This document shows, in pieces, positions 35,601 through 47,267 of a DNA stretch of 64,000 nt; position 1 is the first letter of the stretch, and every line of letters starts with the position of its first letter. The DNA is taken from assembly GCA_905250075.1 (NCBI GenBank), contig CAJNOP010000022.1, positions 1,513,981 to 1,577,980 on the forward strand. Reading direction: 5' to 3'. Below the pieces are notes generated by a model. The model did no database searches and was not told the DNA's origin. It saw only the letters and a program-made list of their open reading frames with translations. The translations under genes were made by a program, and so were the position numbers. Origin of the DNA: Rotaria sp. Silwood1. Its lineage: Eukaryota; Rotifera; Eurotatoria; Philodinida; Philodinidae.

Positions 35601-38149
35601 TTCAGTGACACATAGATCATAAATGTATATTCAGCTGTTTCCACTAATATCAGTATTCACATTACTCTTTTCATTATTATACTGTTCGAAAGATGTGAAC
35701 AATACTTGAATTTCTTCTTTATCTCTTATGAGTTCTTCTTTGGCAAAGGACAGCAGTAGATTACTTGCTAAATTGCAACACTCCCTATGAAAAAAATATA
35801 TTGATGGCTGTTCTTGTTGCAACCATACAAATTCCTTTTTAAAGTACTATACAATACAGTAAAAGAATAAAATGGACTTTTCATTAGTACAATTTTGAAT
35901 TTTTTGTTTCATTTGTCATTAGTTTCGATTTCTTCCGCTGTTGTCGGTAAATATGAAAGAAAGTACAGTTAAATAATATCCTATTGATCTATAACACGTT
36001 CAGTAATAGGGTCTACTTCAATCCAACGAGTATCAATAAACATAAAGAAACCGAGAATAGCTTTCATTTATATTGCTTGCAAGTAACATAAAATCTTGTC
36101 GATGATCAAAAGAATGAGATAGTCTGAATCCAATATCGCTTTCTGCTCGATCAAGAAACCAAACCATAGATTTAATTTCTTTCCGAAGAGATCCACGAAT
36201 AACATGTGATGGGCATGAACCAATTAGAATAAGATCGAACACTAGTATGAATAAGGACCTATTAAATACTATTCAGCAAAATGCGGACAATCAGAGAAAA
36301 TTGACAATTATTGCTCTTTTTTTTACAGTTAACAATCAGATGTTTATGAAGAGCACCTTATATTGACTTGTTAATGTTTGAATTAACTATTTTTATGTAA
36401 ATAGAACATTTTGTTCTGAGAAAACGATGAAAAAGATAACATATTGAGAATCAGTTTTTGTGTAATATCGATTTCATCGGCTTCCAGTGGTCAATCATCG
36501 ATCCAGAAATAATATCGGCAGTAGCATGGTCAAACATTAAATTTTTGTAACATTGAACGCAAACACAACCTTTTGCTTGTGGCTAATACTGAAAAAAAAG
36601 TGCCCAATTGTTTATGAACACTGATAATAACTATTTTATCAAAAAGCAACAAGAATTCATAAACTTTACGTGCACTTTTAATCAATTGATTGGTAAAATA
36701 ATAATAAGTTCTATGTAAAGTAAAATAAAATAATTTTCGTAGACGCAGTGAAAAGTCAGTAGCAATTAGATGATCAGGAATCATAGATTAGAAAAGTTCT
36801 GGTAAGAATTGTGATGAATTAAATGAAAAACCAACTTAAAAAATAGCCATCGCCCATGTATATTGAACACAAGTAACGTCTGAAAAATAAAATAAGAAAC
36901 AGTATGCTCGCCATATGATAATTAAACTAAATTTATGTCAAATAACTGATTTTACAGTCTACATACTGAATCAACAAAGAATATTTGAAACAGTGAACTT
37001 ATAAAACAATATTGAATTCACCTAAAAAAGAAAAGAAAATCATAGGTATCAATCGGCAGAGTGTACTAATGGCTTGAGTGATCGATGCATTACTTCATTC
37101 TTTTTCACACTATTGCTTCTATAGAGTAGTCGAAGCTACGTATTTTTTCCTCTTGTGCTCACTTCATAACAGTATTAATCTATCTCAAACTATGCACCCC
37201 AAATGTATTCCTACATTCAGATGATTTTTCATCTTTTTATGTGCTAGCTGATTAAATAGAAATAAATTCCATAAAAATAGTAACATCGAAATTTACTCGA
37301 GACATGCTCTAATGTTTTTGAATCATTTTGAATCATGCTCAACTCAATCATACCTATGTTGGTATGATTGAGAGTCGTCTCCTCACCAGCAGCTTCACAT
37401 CTTCAGAGTTACTGTCACACATTCGGACTCTTGTTCTCGCTTCGGCAATATTTTCTTATTTTAACATCGTTAATGTTATTCTTGGTATATCAGTTTTTTT
37501 TGTAAAGGATTGATAGTCAGCTCTAGAGCTTTAGATGAATGTGGCTTGATGTAAATAAATGGAAAAAAAAATCTTGCTCGATGCCACTCGTGCTACACAT
37601 CAATAATGTTTGATTTCAGCAGGTGATGAAAAAAGTTGACTTTTGATGAACGAAGAACTCATTATTTGATAACTAAAAGAATCTATCCTCTGCTTCTGTA
37701 TTAGACTTCTTCTCAATCGCATTTATGTAGCTTTATTCCATCGAGTAAAATGTTATTTCGATCAATTACTCAAATGACATCAATTAGATATGCGACCTCG
37801 ACTTCATTACTTTCAAACAAAACACGTAGCTGAGACAATCGGAAAAACTCATTAATTACAAAAGATGGCCGGTAATCATTTATGATAAAATGCTGAAGAT
37901 CGTCGCAAAGATTGCGAAAAGATACAATGTCAGTTACCATAGAGTTCAACATAATTACGTCGATTTGAGAAAAAAATCACACGAATCTCTAACACATTTT
38001 ATAAAGCGACCATGCCGGAGTAAGTGTATAAGTGTGGTCTATTATGTGTATGGATGAATGGAATCGAGCTTCGATAAGAAAATTGATGATGTCTCTTTGG
38101 TCAATCACCATTATTCATAAGAATTAATTCGGATATTCACAAGGTGGAC
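29688..38149. other. Long interval without a supported gene
   Basis: AT-rich sequence, both strands inspected. Several minus-strand open frames of 60-90 codons occur at 33579-33839, 35134-35400, 35631-35822, 36033-36242, 36530-36784 and 37770-37952. They lie in one orientation between 33.6 and 38 kb. None shows a motif I recognise, and I could not join them convincingly, although the frame at 36784-36530 contains a plausible GTAAAG...TTTTTTTTCAG intron of about 100 bp. They could be exons of one lineage-specific gene or of a decaying one. 29.7-33.5 kb shows nothing. Confidence 0.35.
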
Positions 38150-38480
38150 GTAGTTTTTTTCAGGAGAGTCCACAGAACTATCAGGACATGTACTCTCTAT
38201 TCGATTAGTGAATGTCTCCGCACAAATGATGCATTGTCATCCTTATCCACATTGGTGAAGTGTAGCACGACATGCTGCCGCAAATTGCTTTATGTCATCA
38301 AGGTAAATATCGAATAGTTCGTGAAATATCCATACACATCACACATGATTTCGATAGAGGACATCGATATCGATCTCGGCTAATGTACGAAGTTGATGGA
38401 AATAATCTTCTGGCGCAACAACATAGGTGAGTTTGCAAGAAAAACGATATCAAACGCTGATCCTTAATAATAATATTGAA
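38150..38480 (-). pseudogene. Decayed coding remnant, family unknown
   Basis: On the minus strand one frame reads with protein-like composition through several stops: APEDYFHQLRTLAEIDIDVL, then after a stop CVWIFHELFDIYLDDIKQF, AAACRATLHQCG, two stops, and QCIICAETFTNR. The amino-acid quality on both sides of the stops suggests a former exon. I do not recognise the family. It may belong with the same-strand open frames to its left. Confidence 0.35.
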
Positions 38481-40875
38481 CGGTTACCTACAGTCAATGT
38501 GGGACCACAACGTCGAAAATCAATGAAAGCCGAATTCGCACTCTAAAAAAATACTCATTGTCACAAATATAGAAAATAGTTTTTGAACATTTTAATACCA
38601 GGAAGGTTTCCAACATGATTTCCGAAACCTTTTAAGAGTGTCTCCTATTTGAAAACAATTTCCGAAATTTCAAAAACTCTTCAAGCACTTCAGACAGTAG
38701 CATTTGTGGAAACCTATTTTTAACTTGGAGAGGTTTTAAAGCGTATCCAAGATCGTACTTCAAATGCTTGCATCATAGAAATGTTTGAAAACTTTTCTTT
38801 AGGTATCCCATACTATGAGTTCTTTGTAGAGTGTGCTGTGAAGTTGTCTATCGCTAAAGCTATAATAGCAATTTTTGTGTCTTACATTTACACCTGTTAC
38901 GCGACATTCTAATAATTTTCGCAGATACTTGTCGCAAATACGGTCATAGATCTTATGGACGCTACTTGAATATTTGTGTGTATACTATGATCAGCAATAA
39001 TAAGTAAAATTAGAAAAAATATTTTCAAATGTACGTATATCTAAATATAGAATTAGACAATCGAATAGATAGGGCTACCTTAACAACAAAACTGGCAGAG
39101 AAAATCATAGACAAATATGAACAGTAAAACAACGTAAACGAAGGACAATATACCTAGAGTGAGTTAGTATATATATTAAAAGTAAGAAAAAAAATGCTAT
39201 TACCACAATTTTTACGAGATTGTAATATGAAACGCCATGGAACTACTATGTACTTGATCGAGAAGCTCTAATAACTTCCATAGTATTTTTCATAAATCAA
39301 ACACAAACACTTTGGAAATAACTCTTGATATTAACAAGTATATAAAGCGAGTGCAAAAGAATATCCTATTGCAATGATGTTGTTGTGGATACATTTCGTG
39401 TTTGTCTTATAACAAAACTATTTAATATACAATATGCATCTTATAAAGTCCAAGATAATTTAATCGATTTTGCAAAGAAAAAGAAAATAAGTTGAACAGA
39501 TATTCATAACAGCCGAAGCATACACAACAATTTCATCACAATCTATGTTGAACTCGACATAGTATATATCTTTCATCGTCATCAAACATTAAAAGATTAT
39601 CTTTGTCATAAATGAATTTGAGAACATTTAGTAATCATCGAATTTTTTTATTCTATTTGTATTGCATACTATCATGTTCTTTCTATCATATACAAAAGCA
39701 CTATGTTTCTTTTTCGAACTCAACGAATGAGTGATATTTGTGCATCATGATGATTAAATATCTGATAAATGTGACAAACAAATGCGTCATAATCATAGTG
39801 AAGTCAACACTCAAGCAACATACCTGCAATACAAGCTATTTGTTTCATCATTCTTCACTTTCATTACAACTCATAGATCATCGAACACAGAAAATCCGAC
39901 AGTCCAACAATTTCATGAAGTTCTTCACAAGAATAACACGTATGAAAATACTCTCTTGTCTTAGGTACAATATCATTCACTGGATGATTTCATCACTCTT
40001 CAAAATTTCTCAAAGAATACATTTGCCATCTAAGATAAGTATGTTTTCCGAAACAAAAGAAGCACTCTGTCCAGAGAGAAGCAACACGAGAGAGTTCGAA
40101 TATATCTTCATTTCAACGATTCCTTGTTCAATAGCGAATCAAGTAAAAACCTTGACATCTATACCACGGGTCATATTAATGCCTCGTAGCTAAAGAGTAC
40201 ATTCCGTCCCTCTTGTAGGATCTGACAGAGGGAAATTTGCTCGACAAAACTTACAATGTTACTTGATGCACTACTGCAGCTTAAGAGATCTTTCTCGGAT
40301 GAATTTTAGTATTATTCTCAAGTATTTTAAGAAGTCAATTTTTCTTAGCTTATCCCATAAAACTAAATGATATATGCATAGACTTGTCATTCAATATGGA
40401 ACAATGACTCATAATCAGAATTCATTTGAATTATTCTTGCCTTGGAATAATATGAAATATACATCTACGTTTACTGTTTGGACTATGTTAAATGTACAAA
40501 ACATGTAAAACTCTTCTCTTCGAAAGAGAACATTCAAAGTCTAGTATTTTTATGGAATAAGCACACATTGCAAATCTATACAAAATGAAATGTGAATGAA
40601 GTCATTTTCAAATAGTGGTGTGGGTAAAATATTTGAGAACATGGAATTACATTGCTATGTACACACTTGAGATAGTTTCTTATACTATTTCTTGTTTTAT
40701 GTTAAGTAATAATTGATGGTAGTAGAAAACTTTCTCTGAACATATTTTTCATTGGAAATAGATCTATTACATCTTGATGATTATAGTATTTTAAAATAAT
40801 TGAAGGATAAATTATAAGGACAAGGATAGAAGTTCGAGTTTGAGTCTAATCAGTAATATTTCAGTCTAATAATGA
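38481..40875. other. Gene-free interval before the kelch gene
   Basis: No supported gene. The 151-codon plus frame at 39738-40193 has an erratic composition (many Ile, His and Ser, no motif) and overlaps another frame; I do not consider it coding. The part next to 40876 is presumably the 3' UTR of the kelch gene. Confidence 0.35.
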
Positions 40876-41853
40876 TCAAGCATACAATTCTGTACTATTA
40901 AAATACTGAAATAAATCATATCCGCCAGCAACTAAGACTTTTCCATTGTTTAAGATCGATGCTGTATGAGAATGCCGTGCAAAACTCATGTTGCCAGCCT
41001 TTGTCCAAACTCCTGTTAGTGGATCGTACAGTTCTGCACTATTCAAATCGCCATTAGAACTATATCCCCCAGCAACTAAGACTTGTCCATTGCTTAATAC
41101 CGACGCTGTATGATAACTCCGTCCATAACTCATGTTACCAGTCTTTGTCCAAATTCCGGTTGATGGATCGTAAACTTCTGCAGTATTCCAAAAACTGCTA
41201 GAACGATACCCACCGGCAACTAAGACTTTTCCGTTGTTTAAGATCGATGCTGTATGATAGTACCGCCCATAACTCATGTCGCCAGTCTTGGTCCAAAGTC
41301 CTGTTGATGGATCATAAAGTTCTGTAGTAATCATAGAGCCATTGGAGTCGGCTCCACCAGTAACTAGGACTTTTCCATTACTTAGTATCGATGCTGTGTG
41401 AACTCGTCGTTCACCACTCATGTTGCCAGTCTTTGTCCAAACTCCTGTTGATGGATCGTACAATTCTGCACTATTCGAATAGCCATTAAGCGTATAGCCA
41501 CCAGCAACTAAGATTTTTTCGTTGTTTAAGATCGATGCTGTATGATAGTATCGCCCATAGCTCATGTTGCCAGTCTTTGTCCAAACTCCTGTTGATGGAT
41601 CGTAAAGTTCTGCAGTATTTAAATTGACAATAGCACCAAATCCACCAGCAGCTAAGGCTTTTCCGTTTGGTAAGACAGATGTTGTGAAAATATATCGTCT
41701 AGCTGTCATGTTGCCAGTCTTTGTCCAAACTCCTGTTGATGAATCAAACAGTTCTGCACTGTTCAAATCACCACTGGGACCAAATCCACCAGCAACTAAG
41801 ACTTTTCCGGTGTCTAGCATCGATGCTGTATGATAACACCGTGCATAACTCAT
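40876..41853 (-). CDS. Kelch-repeat beta-propeller protein (5' end uncertain)
   Basis: Seven tandem kelch units of 48 residues (the last is shortened to 37) make up the entire 325-aa frame. Each unit follows M-S-Y-x-R-x-Y-H-T-A-S-x-L-x-N-G-K-V-L-V-A-G-G ... AELYDPSTGVWTKTGN. This is the plan of a seven-bladed propeller, probably a binding scaffold or secreted protein. The units are alike at DNA level too (144-bp period). The frame stays open upstream of the listed ATG and includes WSNTSR, the expected end of a preceding blade, and an acceptor-like GCTTTAG lies at about 41873. The true start is therefore probably in an upstream exon that I could not find. The ASxLxNGKVLVAGG style is common in bacterial kelch proteins and in rotifer genomes, which suggests ancient transfer. 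Ligand unknown. Confidence 0.85.
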   Translation of the reverse strand: MSYARCYHTASMLDTGKVLVAGGFGPSGDLNSAELFDSSTGVWTKTGNMTARRYIFTTSVLPNGKALAAGGFGAIVNLNTAELYDPSTGVWTKTGNMSYGRYYHTASILNNEKILVAGGYTLNGYSNSAELYDPSTGVWTKTGNMSGERRVHTASILSNGKVLVTGGADSNGSMITTELYDPSTGLWTKTGDMSYGRYYHTASILNNGKVLVAGGYRSSSFWNTAEVYDPSTGIWTKTGNMSYGRSYHTASVLSNGQVLVAGGYSSNGDLNSAELYDPLTGVWTKAGNMSFARHSHTASILNNGKVLVAGGYDLFQYFNSTELYA

Positions 41854-43200
41854 CCTGCTAGTATTTGACCATTCTAAAGCGAAGTATTTTGATGCAGCAA
41901 TCGGAGAGTCGGCAAAAAGTTTAGTGAATTTTTAAAAGCTCTATTTTCATAACATTTTTCTGTATTTTTTGTTGTTGGATGAGATATTATGATCCATTTA
42001 ATTGAATCGTACCACTCTACATAGTATATAATTACTTTAATACGGTATCAATTTCTCTATTAGCTTACATGATTGTAGTCTCATTTGGCAAAAGTCTTCA
42101 AGAAATAAGGTTTGATTGATTCGATTCGAAATTCGGAGAATTTGGTTCGAATGCTTGGCATCTGACGGTGTTATCCTACTTCACTACCTTATTTTATAGA
42201 ATATAAGAGTATAGAATTTAAAAACTAGGTAGCAAATTTATGGGTTCTCTATATTAATGTGTTTAGTCATTAGATAAAAAGAAAACGTCGTACAGCTACA
42301 TGTAATCAAGAGCGTGTACATAAGAGATAAGACGCAACGCGATCATTAGAATTTTTAGTCAGAAGTTAGTCAACAGAAATATTAATGGAGAATCGCAAAC
42401 GATGGCATAACTACTTTCAACTCCATTTTCACCCATCATTAGATCCATTAATTCATGCGCCTTCAAAAACGTCTTTCATATGAATGTGTCATCTAGGTTG
42501 GATAAGCAAAATTTCGTTAATAGGACACTCTTCATTGACGAAAGTCGGGGAGTACATTGATGAAAGTCCACTATAATTTTGTCAGTCGACGGAGTTTCAG
42601 GAGATGTGCTAGCGAAGCTAGGTTGAACTTTTACAAGCTGTGACAAAACAATATTAATATAGGAATCATGTGAGAGATAAAGTCTATACTGTTAGAATGT
42701 ATTTTGGTTGGATTTCACTTGAATGAATAAAACTTCTCTACTGATCTGTTTTAGATCAATTCAAATATCAACAAAAATGCTGAATTTCATTCGAAAATAT
42801 TTCTTTGCACCATGATGTACTTATAAGTAAGAATTCAGTAAGAAAAGCTTTCAACCCAGTTTCTGTGAAATTAAAATATAAAACACGATTGGTTTTGTTG
42901 TACTCATTACCGAAAAACCTACTCACATCGACGATATTAATCGGTAGAATCATACGGACGAACATCATCTAATATCTCTTAAGATTTTTGATGCTATAAA
43001 ACTTTATCATTCTACTGATCACACCCTGTAGGACAGACGGGCGGAGAAGGAGTTGGCTTTTCGAATTATATACTTCAACACTTATTTCCAATTGTCATTC
43101 ACAAAATGAAGATGAGACTATAATTGGTCTTTTCGTAACGCTTAAAGACTGTGATGAAAAAGCTCTACGCAACCATTAAGTGAATTATTACTCTGGGGTC
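41854..43200. other. Interval upstream of kelch gene
   Basis: May hold the missing 5' exon(s) of the kelch gene. I see no convincing signal-peptide exon. The 66-codon minus frame at 42768-42968 is unrecognised. Confidence 0.3.
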
Positions 43201-43557
43201 TTATCGCTTACTGCTAGGCACATAGATCGTTGTTGTTAGAGCATTTTTTGATGTTGTTGTTGTTCTTGAGGGTGTCGATGTTGTCGTTGTTCTTGAGGGT
43301 GTCGATGTTGTTGTTGTTCTTGAGGGTGTCGATGTTGTTGTTGTTCTTGAGGGTGTCGATGTTGTCGCCGCTCTTGATGATGTCGATGAGAGTGTGGTGG
43401 CGGCTATTGATGTTGTCAATGGTGTTGTTGCCATGGTTCTTGAAACTTTATGTAAAGAAAAGCACAACATAATGGTGTCATTATTTTTTCGAGAAAATCT
43501 TAAATAGTAAACACTTCTGTGTAATAGACACTTGGCAACCTGAAGGAGCGATTTCAT
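43201..43557 (-). CDS. Thr/Ser-rich low-complexity ORF with 27-bp minisatellite
   Basis: Open frame of 118 codons whose C-terminal half is a tandem of nine-residue units TTTTSTPSR (about four copies, 27 bp each, roughly 43244-43360). Similar mucin-like stalks occur in secreted proteins, and a frame-preserving 27-bp unit would be compatible with coding. The N-terminal part (MKSLLQVAKCLLHRS...) is not a convincing signal peptide, and no neighbouring exon is identified. It may be an exon of a mucin-like gene or merely a minisatellite. Confidence 0.3.
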   Translation of the reverse strand: MKSLLQVAKCLLHRSVYYLRFSRKNNDTIMLCFSLHKVSRTMATTPLTTSIAATTLSSTSSRAATTSTPSRTTTTSTPSRTTTTSTPSRTTTTSTPSRTTTTSKNALTTTIYVPSSKR

Positions 43558-45335
43558 CTAGAATCGAACATCTGCTTAGTGTACCTTTCCGTGCAGTTCA
43601 TGCTTCCTTATGATAGACAGCTTTTCACAGCCATATTATGATTTTGGCTGAAATTGAATTACAGCGTAGTGGATGGCATCAACGCTAGAACGCGCATATA
43701 TGCACTAGAGGATGTATGTGTAGGCAGGAAGTATATCGACATTTTTTTGCTTACATTCAGCCACCCTTGATTGTGGCCAGTTGAATCTGTCAGTAGCCCA
43801 CGAAATTTGAGAGCGAAGAGGACAATTTAATCTGTTTTAGGAAAACGCAACAAATTTTTCTTTCATCATCTTGAACCTGATTGATTTTCGCAAAAAACTT
43901 TTCTCTTTAGCCTTCAAGCCTAGCGGCTCAATCGTGTGTTGGTTCTGCTTTTGCTCTGAATACCAGAAAAAAAGATTTCTCTTTTGCTTAGTGAACGCGC
44001 AAATTTCCCTTGTCTTCTGTCGTTGTCCCTGCAATGTCTTGTAGATGGCTGCGCCGTCTCGAGGCGTAGGTGACGATCAACCTGATTACAAATATGTTCG
44101 TGAAATGGCAAGTAGAGATGCTAGCCCTTAGTTAAAAATACAAGTACAAGTACTCCTCCTAAGTCTCAATACCAGTCTTATGCAGATGGACAGAGTGATT
44201 TGCGTTGTTTATCGATAACTATCAACTCCTAAATTTGTTGATATCGATTCTTTCATGCTGCTTTTAAACTAATGTGATCCTAATCAGTAGCCAAGAAGGC
44301 TGTTTAGAATGTAGATAAATAGAGTACCCATACATTCTGATAGATTTACCTACTTTTCCAATGCTTCAGGATGATATAATGTCTTTTGTTCTCGGTCTAT
44401 AGAATGCGAATGATACTTGAGTTACGCTTTTGCTGCAACACGTATAACGCGACATAAATGAGTTCAGATTTTGTCTCCTTAGTATTTCCTGATACATTTC
44501 AATACTCCTACCCGCTTTTGCAATCCATATGTATTATTCATGAAAAACATTGTTTTGTTGTAGACATTTGCATAAAGACAGAATGAAATCAAAGTAGTCT
44601 TCCATCGTGTATTTTTATTCTTAGTAAGTTCATTTACATAAAACTGGCGTTCAATGTACATTTAGGGATGTAGGGGTCGACCTCTACGGCTTCGAGCATA
44701 TAAAAATCTAACGGTTTCTGCCGCTGGAGAGTTCAGAATAATGAGAAAAAAGCCATCTCGAATCTGGTGAATGTTATTTCATAACCCAATAGAACTTTTA
44801 TACTCAGCAGTACTCATTTCAAGTGTATCACATAAAATATTAATTTAAAATATGTTATTCATACCGATTTTCGGTAGAATATGAATTCTTTGTTCTACAA
44901 TCGAATAAATAATTTCCATTGAAGTAAAAAGACACATTTCCAGTATTTTTCATATAAAAAGATGATAAGACAAGATAAAGCACTCGTTAAGCGTGCATAT
45001 TAACTATAGAATATCTTCTAGATGATGGTGCAAAGCTGAGCTATCTAGCCTGTGTAGTTTTCGAATTCCGGAGAAAAGGAAGTGATTCTATGGACATGGA
45101 TGATTGATTGTTACACAAACTGTACATGCAAGGAAGATATTTTTGCCGACAGTGCTTTGCATTCTCAGTTCTATTTACAAGTATTGGTGTGCTGTTTTGT
45201 TGTATTGGCCATAGTAGAGTTGAAAATACAATTTAGTAAGACTCAAAAGTGTGCCTTTTTAAAAGCATAAACAGACATCTTTTTAACTTTTGAATACTTA
45301 ATCATTTTAGGATAAATGTTTTGCCAACTAATTCC
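43558..45335. other. Gene-free interval
   Basis: No supported gene. Overlapping short minus frames near 43837-44111 and a frame at 44479-44661 lack any family resemblance. Confidence 0.35.
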
Positions 45336-46096
45336 TTAAGAGATCTTCATATTTCGGTAGGACCCAAGTCCTTTTGTAACTTCGCCTGAAAAATGGACAT
45401 ATTTTTAAAAAAACATCCGAACTTTGGTAAAGATTACATAGCTATATATTAATTCTATAATAAGTTTTTGTCAGTATCATAGTTAAAACCAACTTACTTG
45501 TAGTATTAATTAAAGTGGTCGAGCTAAGTGGTGGACATCGTTGAGTAGAGGCGCGATCAATCGGATAACAAAGAAAACCGTTACACTGCGTGTTATTAAC
45601 ACAAATAGTATTGGATAACGAACATGTCTTATTATCATTTGCACATGGAACCAAATCTCTACATGACACAACTGGTTCTGCACATATTGATCCTCCTGTC
45701 ATTGTCATCCACAAGCATTCACAATTGGAATTTGTTGAACATGAACCTGTTTTTCCTTGATAATATGGTGATGGACAACACCCACACGTAGAAGGTTGTG
45801 TTTCGGCCTTGCTCTGTCCAATAACTAAGTTCATAAAAAAAAGAAAGTAAGAATTAAATTATTAAATAATTTTTCGACATGAAGACTTGAATAAACTAAC
45901 AAAAATCTAATCAATATTAGTTCAATGACACTCATATTGGACTTCTGTGCAAATGGCTGAATAAAACTAATTGCTCATACCTATGATAATGCAGACAACA
46001 TATCTAGAAATAAGAGTGTATCATATCATTGATTTATCATGACAGAATCACTTACAGAGCTGCCGCTGCCTGAATCAACAATCGTTGTATCGTCAT
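45336..46096 (-). CDS. Secreted cysteine-rich protein with a 23-bp microexon
   Basis: Unrecognised family. Exons: 46096-46056, 46003-45981 (only 23 bp), 45824-45498, and probably 45385-45336; all have GT-AG borders and consistent phases. The first two exons and the start of the third build a signal peptide (MTIQRLLIQAAAALYVVCII then IVIGQSKA). The mature part has about 18 cysteines in CxCC, CxC and CxxxxxxC spacings (STCGCCPSP, NCECLWMTM, CRDLVPCANDNKTC, CNGFLCYP), so a disulfide-rich extracellular protein is likely. The tail is Thr/Ser-rich with NTT glycosylation sites. The last exon is the least certain: an alternative acceptor at about 45459 would give a 40-bp intron and a different end. 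Total with the preferred exon is 146 aa. Confidence 0.7.
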
Positions 46097-47261
46097 GATT
46101 GGAAAAATGCCAGTTAATCAAAACAGTTGCAGTTTTTATAGACAACAGAGTTTCTTTCAACGTATTTACTTTCATGAGTCAAAAAAAGACGCCATGAGGA
46201 GTCTCAATTGTGTTTATTCATATTGTTTCGTCGATTTCACCTGCAAATATTTGAAAGCGACGCAGTATCTGACGTCAGTTCCTCAAAGAATACGTTGTGT
46301 TTTCACTTTAACGGTTGACTACACGCATTAGAAAAATTTTAAAAAAGAGTAAATATGGATACAAATTTTTTTATAAACTACCATGTTTTTGCTGCACTTA
46401 CACAATTTGAAACAAAATAAGGATAAAAGCAGTATAATCGTTGGTTGTATTTCAATTTCTTATTGAGAGAATTGTATTTACATTATGGATGGCTGAGCAG
46501 TCTGAATGAATATTTTTACTTGAATGAAAATATTGAAGAGTATAAGCAATGAGCAGGAAAACATGAAGAGTGTACATAGAAAGCAATATCTTTTTAATAG
46601 TTGGTTGAATGGTCAACACAATAAGCAAAAAAGACTTGGATTTTATTTCGCTGACGGAAAGTATACTATTAAAATTATTTTCGTAACGTCATCATGTTTC
46701 TTCTTTATGAATAGTCAGAAATTAATACCTCTCATCGTTGAGTTGCTCTGACTCTCATGTGAAATTTCTGATATTTGTTGAACACATAACATATACACAT
46801 CGATATTTCTCTTTTGCAGTTCTTTTGAACACCGTACAGGTTGACAATATGCTGAAATATTTTTATATTGATATAGCCATAGATGAAACATTGCTTTCGT
46901 CTTTCTGTAATTTTTTTTCGTACAACTGATAAATTATTGATTCGGCAATCTACCCTAAGGTTTCGATAAAAACAAACATGGAATGAAGCACTTAGACGTC
47001 AAAAGAGTGGTTGCAAGTGTGCATAAGAGTGTAGACGTGGGTATGAATCTTCTGCTCATCCATAATCATACTCACAATATGAAAGCATTCGACTCGTTGC
47101 TGGCGTTGGATTGTGAATATTTGACGATAAATTAAGATAGAGATATGCCTTATAATCTAGTTGGATTAGAATAGATGCTAAAAGAGCAGAAAATCTATAA
47201 CTGAGTTGGTAGTTGTGGACTATTGAATGGATGTGGATGGATGGAGGAGTAGGAGAGATTG
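46097..47261. other. Upstream flank of the Cys-rich gene
   Basis: No supported gene. Plus frames at 46095-46331, 46524-46751 and 46738-46929 are AT-rich and unrecognised. Confidence 0.35.
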
Positions 47262-47267
47262 ACAGGA

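Noticed and set aside
39738..40193. 151-codon plus-strand open frame
   Set aside because: No domain or motif, erratic composition, overlaps a second frame, no splice context.
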